Origin: Saccoglossus kowalevskii
Lineage: Eukaryota; Hemichordata; Enteropneusta; Harrimaniidae
Direction of reading: 5' to 3'
Length of the DNA: 33,996 nucleotides
Assembly: GCF_000003605.2 (NCBI RefSeq)
Contig: NW_003146809.1
Span: 1-33,996 of the forward strand
The notes beneath the pieces were generated by a model. That model ran no database searches, was not told where the DNA came from, and saw only the letters and a list, made by a program, of their open reading frames with translations. The position numbers and the translations under genes are program-made. Numbering within the stretch: the first letter of the stretch is position 1; every line of letters starts with the position of its first letter. Of this stretch, positions 1-9,225 are shown in pieces.

Positions 1-293
1 TTGATTTTTGATATTTACTGATAACAAATATAGAAAGGTATATAAAATGAATTCTTAATTTTTAGGTAAATGCATTTATGAATAATGTTGTAAAGTTGAC
101 AATTTAAAACGCTGTTGAAGTCCAAGAGGTAATTGCCAATACTGCGCAACTTAACGAAAGGCCTGCAAACGCAGGGATACAACTTAGGGTTTCTAGCCTT
201 TGTACCTTATAGTGACTGTAGGATATTAACTATTAGGTCCGGTGACACATCGGAAAAGCTGAAACACGTTTTACACTGGAATAATGAGATATT
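1..293. other. Left edge flank, nothing recognised
   Basis: AT-rich sequence with no supported frame, RNA gene or repeat. It ends at the left inverted repeat of the 2.25 kb element. Confidence 0.5.
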
Positions 294-499
294 ATAAGCC
301 CCTTTCCAATTCCATCCTCCATTGTATTTCCCATGATGCTTAGAGAGAGGTCACGGGGTCACGGGGTATAAACATTGAGTACAGGAAGCAGCACTGATAC
401 AAGTACTATACACAACAAGCTCTATTTTTTCCAGAAACCAACTATTTAAGGTGAGTTTTCTCAATATTTTTCACTGTGATTAACTTAAACCTTTGACAG
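294..499 (+). repeat. Left terminal inverted repeat of the 2.25 kb element
   Basis: Reverse complement of 2343-2548 with only a few differences (for example ACTATTTAAG here against ACCATTTAAG in the other arm). It includes a consensus 5' splice site, AAG|GTGAGT, at 450/451. Confidence 0.85.
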
Positions 500-1314
500 A
501 TTAGTTTATAGTGTGTTTTAATTGCAAAGGAAATCTTTATTTCATTAAATGACTCAGTTTGTTCATAATATTTGTAGTCATATAAAGCTTTGCATTATTG
601 TCCATTTTTTTATAGTTGAATAATTTAGTCTTAACATTTTTTTTATGTAATGTGCTAGCTTAGCCTTGTCTAATTTGTTATGTGCATTTCCTATTTTTCC
701 TATTATTTATTCTTAAACATTGCCAATCCCACCAGGGAATGTGTAAGTGTTAATAAATTTCAATTACTTGTTGGATACCTTGACATTTCAGCACAGACGA
801 TGTTCATTGAATGTATAAAAAAGGCTTTGTGAACATTTTTAAATAAGTTAACTTTTAACAGCAAAGCACGCTTTACTGGGTGTTGATTTTTTCTGTTCAT
901 CTGATTTTTTCCAGTGTACAACAGTACAGGAAGTGATCCTAGTGTTAGCTTTTTAACAGTTCCATGGTTAACAAAGAACCATTTAACAGTTTCTTTCATA
1001 ATAATTTAAACTGTTGACTCGGCTGTAACCAACATTTAACATTTTTAAATTTGTTGTTTAGTTAAATCGTGTCCTCTCAGCCTATATCTACTTTAATGAG
1101 TGTATAGGACCGTACTATGGATATATGCTGATGCTGTGTGGTAATTTGTTTTATTATAAAAAAAAATGGGAATCACTGTTGTATCCAGTAATTTTGTTAC
1201 TCATTCCAACTTACTTGTTTTGCTAATTTAGCCAATTTAATGCCAAACCGGTGTTGGACAGATTTGTGTATCAGTACAGTAATTGCTGAAATGTTTTGAA
1301 ATGCCATATTTCAG

Positions 1315-2362
1315 GTCAATGGATAATCCAGATACCCATGAATTATATGACAACTTTCAAAGATATGGTGTGCCACAGCTCAGAGAATTCCTACGAAAAA
1401 GGGGTCTTCCTGTTTCAGGACGGAAGGATGAGCTCGTTGCCTTGGCATATGCTGCATCCCTGATGAAATTATCATTAGTGCAACAGCTGCAGAGAAGTCA
1501 GCAGACAGAGAACAACAATATGCAGCAACACTGATGGTGGATGGAGAGAGACTTCCAGATCCTTTTATTGATCTCAAGTCTTGTTGGGAGGATGAGAACA
1601 CTTCCATTTCAAAGTGGCCTCCAACTATGATAACTGATGTTCAGTTGTATCTACAGCGCCATAAAACAGACATAGAAAGTGCCAACCTGTCAAAGAGACT
1701 GTTAAAGGATTACAAAGAGGGGAAAGCATTCAGCTACTTTTCATCTCAATTTCTCTTTGAGATATTTTATCACCCAATATCTGCTAATAGTCCCTACTGT
1801 TTCTTGAAAACAAAGTGTACGCCATCCCAAAGGATCAGTCATGAACCTCACAATGTGTGGGTTGCAATAAATAAATAGAGTGGAGAAATTAAGAGTTCCT
1901 ATTGCACATGTGTAGCTGGGTGAGCATAATTTTTTTTTTAATTTAGATTTAAAGTAATATTTTGACTGTTAAGGCTGGTAAAGACGGTGACTGACATTTG
2001 TACAAATTTGGATCTCAATAATCAATACTTGAAATATGATACAGGTGGGGGCATTCTTTATTATAATGAATTTACCTCTAATTTACATCTGTCACAACTG
2101 AGGAAATTCTAAAACTAAGCAAAAAGCAATTTGAGTGGTCACTATTAATTATTAAATTTTGCTAAATTGTTAGTTCTGTTAGTTCAATAATTATGCAAGT
2201 CTTCTTTTTTAATGTACTTTATTTTACAGACTTGGCCGAACCTGTAATCATGTTGGAGCAGTTCTGCTTAAACTTGATTTTTGCTGGAAGTATGGGATAG
2301 TTGTGAAATCAAAGACCTCATTGCCTTGTACATGGAAAGTGGCTGTCAAAGGTTTAAGTTAA
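1315..2362 (+). pseudogene. SAP-domain plus SWIM zinc-finger gene fragment, broken and 3'-truncated
   Basis: The acceptor CATATTTCAG (to 1314) is followed by ATG 1319. The first frame encodes a SAP DNA-binding fold (about 1367-1457: YGVPQLREFLRKRGLPVSGR). A one-base frameshift between about 1462 and 1530 moves coding to the frame with LPDPFIDLKS, ISKWPP and KDYKEGKAFSYF. An in-frame TAG at 1876-1878 interrupts it before SYCTCVAG. Splicing GG|GTGAGC (1919/1920) to the acceptor TTTTACAG (2222-2229) gives CTCVAGLGRTCNHV, a full SWIM signature CxC-x7-CxH. It then reaches TSLPCTW and ends inside the right inverted repeat. In related invertebrate proteins I know, SAP and SWIM domains precede a YqaJ-like exonuclease, which is missing here. 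Three defects argue against a working product. Confidence 0.8.
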
Positions 2363-2548
2363 TCACAGTGAAAAATATTGAGAAAACTCACCTTAAATGG
2401 TTGGTTTCTGGAAAAAATAGAGCTTGTTGTGTATAGTACTTGTATCAGTGCTGCTTCCTGTACTCAATGTTTATACCCCGTGACCCCGTGACCTCTCTCT
2501 AAGCATCATGGGAAATACAATGGAGGATGGAATTGGAAAGGGGCTTAT
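2343..2548 (-). repeat. Right terminal inverted repeat of the 2.25 kb element
   Basis: Reverse complement of 294-499. The coding frame of the SAP-SWIM fragment runs about 18 nt into it and stops at TAA 2360-2362, so the repeat cuts off the gene's 3' end. Confidence 0.85.
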
Positions 2549-2978
2549 TATTATAACTTTACAAACATCTTGTACAAAGTGACACTAAATCGCAGGCTTT
2601 TCAAGTCTTTGCATGTCCAACAAAGAATCAGCTGCTAGAGTGTAAAGTAGCTATTGTGTGATTATTTTTGTAATATCAACATTCATCAATCGAACATGTA
2701 TTTTGAGCATGTGCCTTCAATGGAGGATTGTATGTTGCTATGGAAATTCTCAACTGTATAAGCTATTCAATACACATAGCACGTTTCGTGTTATGAGTTG
2801 ACAATTTAGATTTATTGAATTATGTTGATATTGTTATGTAAGCAATGTTTCATATGCAGGACACATTGTCGACGTTATTTAGTGAAAAAAAAAATCCGAT
2901 GCTTGGAAAATTCAATATTAGTTTGCACAAGTGAACTCTCTAATAGTATATTCAAGTAGGTGTGCTATGTCATTATAA

Positions 2979-3001
2979 GTCACGTGGCCAAAACACGTGA
3001 C
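2979..3001. repeat. Perfect palindrome with two CACGTG boxes
   Basis: GTCACGTG (2979-2986), a 7-nt loop, then CACGTGAC (2994-3001). A third CACGTG lies at 3070-3075. CACGTG is the E-box core for bHLH factors. The palindromic pairing is visible; a regulatory role is only a possibility. Confidence 0.4.
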
Positions 3002-3600
3002 CACCATAACAGGTCAGACAGATCATGCGTACCACTCTCAACGACCATTTCATGTGGTTTGATAACAATCACGTGGACTGTGTAGAGACGGGCAAAGAAT
3101 ATGTAACAAAGGCGCTAGGATGTGTGATACGATCTAGCTGTCATAACATACCAAGGTGAAACGCTTACAGGTTTCACGCATCACACAGAATTTGTATCAA
3201 GGTGCGGAATAGAGTCCCCACAGGCACAGGAATGTAATCTTCTCTATTCAACAGCTTTTTTGGACGGAAGGGATGTTGATATAAAATTATACCAGAATAA
3301 ACAAGTCATACGGTTGTTAATGGAATTTTAACGAATCAAAACCAACTATTTTTTGAAATGGCGGATTTAATTTGATAGATACTGCTTCATTTTGGTGAAT
3401 TTTAAGATTTTAATGATGCTGTTTATTATTCGAATTTAAAAACTATATAAATCTCTATATGTGTGAAATAACATGCTTTTCAAGTGTAGCTCTGCTTTTC
3501 GAGACGGAACTAGATCTCGGGCAATTTACTTCAAATTCAGTGGAACGGTTAACCATTATCGGTAGTTGATGTACAACACTTTCATTTGTTGATTAGACTC

Positions 3601-3625
3601 AAAATGGCCACCTAGTGGCCATTTT
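3601..3625. repeat. Short perfect hairpin
   Basis: AAAATGGCCAC (3601-3611), loop CTA, and GTGGCCATTTT (3615-3625). Eleven-bp arms with a 3-nt loop. Function unknown. Confidence 0.6.
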
Positions 3626-3691
3626 CTTTTTGACAAATGTTATTGTTAGGCATATATCATGGCATGACGTGCTGAATTATTCAAGTTACTG

Positions 3692-3900
3692 ACACCGAGT
3701 AACGAAAACATCGAGTTACAAAAATGACCACGCCCATATTGTAGAATCCAGACCCACATTTGCGAAACCTCGTCCAAATTGTAACTCGAGCTTTAATTAA
3801 TAGTTAACCAAACATCGAGTTACGGACAACACAGATTGTTTACTTTGTTTAACGTTCAAATTTAGTAACTCGAATTTTAATTTTCAGTTAACCGAACTTC
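3692..3900. repeat. Cluster of GTAACTCG / CGAGTTAC motifs with an imperfect direct repeat
   Basis: GTAACTCGA at 3781-3789 pairs with TCGAGTTAC at 3815-3823. The unit GTAACTCG-(a/g)-TTTTAATT-AGTTAACC recurs about 84 nt on, from 3865. Further copies or near copies of CGAGTTAC lie at about 3695 and 3712. This is a decayed local repeat or binding-site cluster; it encodes nothing. Confidence 0.45.
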
Positions 3901-6896
3901 CAATTACTGGAAATATACAGGCCTTATCCAATATTAGTAAATTTGAGCCTTGGCGAGCAATTAAACACAATTACTAAACAAATGTAATTATTAATTTGTT
4001 TATATCTTTGAAAAAATTCTTTTTACAAAATCACAGTGAACGAATCGATCAACGTGAAAAACCCTAATCTTACAGCACCTGGTTGTATGGAATTTCACTC
4101 GAAAAGACACACTGTCTGATAAATATCATATACGTCCCTTAGTCGCCACAAGGAGTGTAGACTCATTGCTAAAACGCACCTCATAATGGTATTTGATTTG
4201 GACTAGTATGTGTTATAACGCGGTACTACTGAGGAAGCGGCCGATGGCGTCGTAAATATTACACGATACTGGCCGTTCTACTCTGTCACGAAGCCATTTG
4301 TATCACATGTAAATAAATAAAATATTCAGAAAAAAACACCGCACATAGTTGAGCTCGAATTCCCTTGACGCTCGATCCTCGGGCTCATTCATTGGTAATC
4401 GACACGGGCAGCCCGGGCAGTCACGAGAGGTCGCGAATGTGATTGGAAGCGCCTCTAAAGTATTAGGCGTGGCATGTGACAATTTATCATAAATCAAATG
4501 TAGCGATGTGAACGATAACTGAGTCGTTAGTAAACTATATAGTGAAAAATTAGGGAACCAATAATTAGAGTTAACTGTTCCAATTATTTGGATTTTTATC
4601 CCTCAAGTAACCGATCGTAAAATGTCAGCTCAATCTCCGTCTGACTGAGAAGGACATCTTAGGATACCTACTATAGAAGTATCGATTTTGGACAATGCAT
4701 TGAAGAAAATATTCCTTGTATTGCAGAAGAGGGCGCAATTAAATACACGTAGGTTGCGTAGAATCTGTCAAGGTACAGCGATGAGGTGATGGCCGTATAA
4801 TTATTACATGACAAACACAAGTAACACTTTTTTAAATAACGAAAGTGCAAAATTTTATTTTATTTCTGAAACTCGAGTTGTCTAAAAATAGAGACCATGG
4901 AGTGATAATCATCTATAGCATTCTATATAATTCCCATTTCAACGCTATTTACATACCGTGAAATATACATGACGTGATAAAATCATTGTCATCCCCGCGT
5001 GACTTCCAACTGCGACCGTGCTGTCGACGCTCTCATGGGACCGGGACGACTGCGTGGAAGCTAAGCGGAGGGATATTATAAATATCAGTTCGTGCTCCAC
5101 TCTTACACGAACAGTAGTGTATAAATATTTGAGTCTACAGCATAAAGGGGATTACTTTTGTGTAATTGTATTTTAAAAGTTAATATAAAATGGTTGCAGT
5201 TGCAAACCACATCGACTATGACACGTTTATTTAAGAGGAATATTTACACAATGATGACTATACAGAAAAATAACATGTTGTATATCGAAAAATTCTTATA
5301 TTGAATTATTTTCCGACTTAAGGTAGCAAGAAATTTTTTTTTCATTTTTTCTAGATTTTTCAAAAATTGATAAAACGGTTAATTTAAACCGTGATACATC
5401 ATCCAGGCTTATCAAAAGATCAACAATTTGGAAAAACGCTGCTCAAATTAGTGTTTCATCGAATGGCTTTCGTCAACGTCCAAAAAAAATCATTAATATA
5501 TCTAAAAGATTCTCTTCCTTACTACGTTCGGATCCCGTAACCTTTACCTTAATGGAATTAGCAGAAATCAAACTGCACTGAGATACGAATACCTATAAAT
5601 TATCGCCTGTTAATAGATGCCTTGAACGACCTTGCGTATTATGCTCATTATGAGTGTCCAGTGCTTACATGACCCTAGTATCGTGCAATGATCCAGAACG
5701 ATCAATCGACGATGAAACACTTTTTATCACCTAAAATCATGACGCAGAAACAATAAATCCCCAATAAAAGGTGTTCATTCTATAACACATCGTGCTCAGA
5801 ACTACCATCTATGTCAAACGTGATCTCCATCACTGTTAACCAACCTAAGGCCGTTACCGGCATACTAAGCGACGTTATGTGGTGTCAAACCGGACAATTT
5901 ATAACAGTACTTAAGTGGGTAAGGATATGAAATTCGCAAGATTGAATTTTTCTCAATATAGCATCATAAAATGTAATTAAATTTACACCTACTGTGAATT
6001 TACGACGTCATTATTGATTAAAAATATATATACAGTTGACCCGAAATTCTCGAATACATGCATTCACTGAATAACTATAAGGTCTATGACTTGACCGAAC
6101 GTGGATCGCGGTGTGGTGTTAACTTGTTTGAAAGCGACTATTCATTTAAAGAGCGAGTGTCAAACAGAAGGACGATTTTCTATAATTCCGGTTTATCTAT
6201 ATATTTGTTTCAAAGTTTGAAAATATAATGTATCATTATCGGATGTTCTCGGATGACACGTTTGGAAATGATCATGATCAAACTAATCCTAGCAACTCGA
6301 ATATAATAAGTAGCAATATACACATCAACGAGTAGCAGAGTATCCAGTTACCCGACCATTCATTCTATTTTACCCACTGTGTACATTTCACGGCCATCGT
6401 GCATGTTTATTAAATACATCTATCCTCATTTATTTTTGCACGGGATTATTTGGGATAGCAAAATTAACGATGGGTGAACGGCATATTCGTTTAGAAAATT
6501 ACAAACGCCCAGTTTGCCAAAGACATATAACAATTTACACATCATTTACATTCGTATAATAACACGACCTTGATACATAGAGTATAAAATATGACCAATC
6601 AAACCGTACGAATGTTATCAGTGCCGACGACAATGGCGCATTATCACGGTTAGATCTGTGACACATCACAAGTGTGATTAATTTATTTTTATTTCTAATC
6701 TCGCTGGGAATCAATTCCAAGTTGATGACTGTTTTTAATTGAAGGTTGGCCGCTATTTCCCCCTTATTGTTTAACGAGGATGTGATTAACTCTCGCACAC
6801 TATACTTCAATTTAGAAACCCTCGCTATATAGTGTTCAGAGCACGTGCATTACATCGTGCTTAGACGGCGCGCCCTCTAGCGACGAAGCTCTTACG

Positions 6897-6915
6897 TGAC
6901 GTCAACATGACGTAG
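6897..6915. promoter_or_regulatory. CRE-like site pair
   Basis: A full palindromic TGACGTCA at 6897-6904 is followed 3 nt later by TGACGTAG at 6908-6915, in a locally GC-richer patch. TGACGTCA is the CREB/ATF core. No gene start is visible nearby, so this is a weak call. Confidence 0.25.
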
Positions 6916-8958
6916 ATAGATCAAGGCAAAGTTATCCAAATTGTGTGTGGTTGTGTGTCAGTAGTCATTATATGAAAATATGAAATTCCTCAAAATATAT
7001 ATTTCTATTGGCGGTCAACAAATTATAAAATAATTCTAAAGCACGCTTCGCCATACCAAAGTGTCGTCGAATATAGGTCATAACCGAACACCCCCGTGAA
7101 GACTCTCTCTTGAAGGGTCTCTCAGAAAGCTCATTGCTTGTTTCCCGATGTAGTCATAGATAATGGACTATCAGCATACATGCTATATTTCGTGTTTTAG
7201 ACTACAATTACAAACACACTCCCAAATTGAAACAGTAAATTATTATCACAAATATACTAACCTAAATATAGAACCAAACTACAATATGCAAGCTTTCATT
7301 GTTCAGATGTTATTTTGTTTAATTTGAAATAAATAGTCATCACCGAGGGGGGGGGTCTTTTTGTTTTCTAATTGTAATTCTAACACGTAAGTGTGCTGTT
7401 GTTTTAAACGCTCACATTTGTTTAATGGACTAATGGAACATCAAGTTACGAGAAAGTCTACAAATTGTTCGATACATGTTTCATACACATGCGTGGAGTG
7501 GACAAACCAAGTCTTGTCGATTACAGCACCACTGAAAACTATACCATATCTTCTTAAGTTATATTGTACATTTTTAAAAAAAGAATGTCAATTAGCTAGT
7601 TGTCGGCATGAACTCTTTATTGTATCCCTGATAAATATGATAGATATGCCAGTAATTAAGAACCTAATCTAGTGGTATAATGTGAGTAATTTTCTCAGCG
7701 TGCTTACACTGTACACTAACCGACGCCTTCATCGTGACAATAAACTAATTAAATAGCCACCAACCACCATGTACTTGGTGTGCATACCAGGCATGGAATA
7801 GAGTTAGTTTTTGTAAATTGAAACCAGTATTTTATTGATTTAACTGCTATCGGATTTAAACCAACGCTAGCGTTCACAGTATAAGGCATAATCTGACTTG
7901 GTACAAATTCAGGAATATACTGTTATAAATGTTAAGCGATTGAACTTTGAAAACGTACGCGAGAAGGAGCTGTAACAGCCAAACGTTTGAAGCCGGTTAT
8001 AATTATGTTTTTTAACTTTCAAAGTAAATGGCATTAGTCTCATTTACTGCATTAAATTGTTCAATCTCACTGAATTTGTAGACTTGAAGCTCATTTCACT
8101 CGCTTAAGGTGTAAATGCAGTTCATTGGACTTTCTCAGAACAAAATGTGTTAAGTTATTAAAATATTCAATACGTATATTGATAATATCCAACTTTATCA
8201 TTGTAAATGTTTAAAGTTTTAGAACTACCCAACAAATATACTAGTATTTTTAATCCCAATACAAAATGTGTTGATTATTTGTTTGTTTATTATCCCAAAC
8301 TAACACATCGAGGTCCCATCAGTCTGGTTTAAGTTGTCATACTGTTCTATTAACACATGTCTACACGGCGGGTAGTAGTGCAATAGTCGTACGCATAGAC
8401 ACGTAATTTGTTTTCATAAAAATCATGTTTTTTACCATATGATGTACTTAAAGTAAAATATGACTATTAACGTTCGAGTAACTAAAAAAATAGTACACTA
8501 TTCGACTTGGCAATATATAATGGTGTACTGATTTATCCCATCAGTATGTTCAGGTAAATATAATGAATAACCATATTTCGATGAAAATGTTGAAATGCAT
8601 AATACCAATAAATATAATACCTTTGGTATATAAAACGTATATTTAACTAGCGAAATATTAATGAAAAAAGAAGTTGAACAGGTTAAAATTAAATATAAAA
8701 TGTTGGTATTAGATTTGTGCGGAAAAAGTTTTTAAAATCTTTCATCTGGCGTATAGCTCAATGTAATTATTTGAACTAAAAACTAAGACCCAAAATCATT
8801 AAAAATAGAAGAACTTATAAAAAATCATTGTTATTCCAAAATTTCTATTCATAATTTTACTCCCAACCTTCATTCCCTAATAATATCCCATGTCTCAGTG
8901 TGCCCCGGTCTTGTGTTAAATTTTAGCATAAATATCATTTCAATATTGAATAGTCAAA

Positions 8959-8964
8959 TTTAAT
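8959..8964 (-). promoter_or_regulatory. Candidate polyadenylation signal of the receptor gene
   Basis: ATTAAA on the minus strand, about 70 nt past the receptor stop. It is the nearest variant hexamer. In such AT-rich DNA a chance match is likely, and further candidates exist downstream (for example AATAAA on the minus strand near 8285). Confidence 0.25.
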
Positions 8965-9032
8965 TCACAAAAACAGCGAACACGTATTGGTGGCGACAGC
9001 ATCTACATCATGGGGTAAATTTAGTTCCATTT

Positions 9033-9225
9033 TCATAAAGATGTCTCAATTGCATCAATGGATTCTGCGGCAGTGTTCGTTATTTCTCCTATGGACTGGT
9101 AAACAACTCGGCAATCATCGGGCATGACTTCACTACTAACGATGTTTGTATCCCGATCACGTGTTGCGGCTGCCATATCATCACGCCTGCCATTGTACTG
9201 ATGTTTGCTACTCCCGGAGTCGTTC
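9033..9225 (-). CDS. GRIN2-like: Receptor exon 11: C-terminal tail with PDZ-binding motif (residues 909-972)
   Basis: The acceptor TTTTTCATGTTTTCAG supplies the third base of the split Trp codon; the apparent upstream Met frame (to 9248) is intronic. The exon encodes a hydrophilic 63-residue tail ending IETSL and TGA. ETSL fits a class I PDZ ligand (Ser/Thr at -2, hydrophobic at 0), as GluN2 subunits end ESDV. Phase match and the PDZ end together make this the terminal exon. Confidence 0.82.

Larger units (their letters stand above)
294..2548 (+). mobile_element. 2.25 kb element with long terminal inverted repeats carrying a gene fragment
   Basis: Positions 294-499 and 2343-2548 are near-perfect reverse complements (206 bp each), facing each other around about 1.85 kb. 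The outer end reads ATAAGCCCCTTTCC. The flanks allow a short target duplication: TATT at 290-293 and 2549-2552, or, if the repeat ends two bases in, ATTAT at 291-295 and 2547-2551. The interior holds a decayed SAP-SWIM gene and no transposase that I can recognise, so the element is probably non-autonomous. The superfamily is not assigned. Confidence 0.8.
2552..8958. other. 6.4 kb gene-poor stretch downstream of the receptor gene
   Basis: No frame here resembles a known protein; the longest frames (4303-4497, 6535-6810, 7391-7672) have no recognisable motif and no supporting splice partners. Two locally GC-richer patches (about 4350-4460 and 4990-5100) stand out from the AT-rich background. 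The second is followed by TATAAATA-like boxes at about 5075-5130, but no coding region follows. Palindromes and motif clusters are listed separately. Confidence 0.5.

Noticed and set aside
4990-5135. GC-richer patch followed by TATAAATA boxes, resembling a core promoter
   Set aside because: No coding sequence follows on either strand within reach, so it was not called as a promoter.
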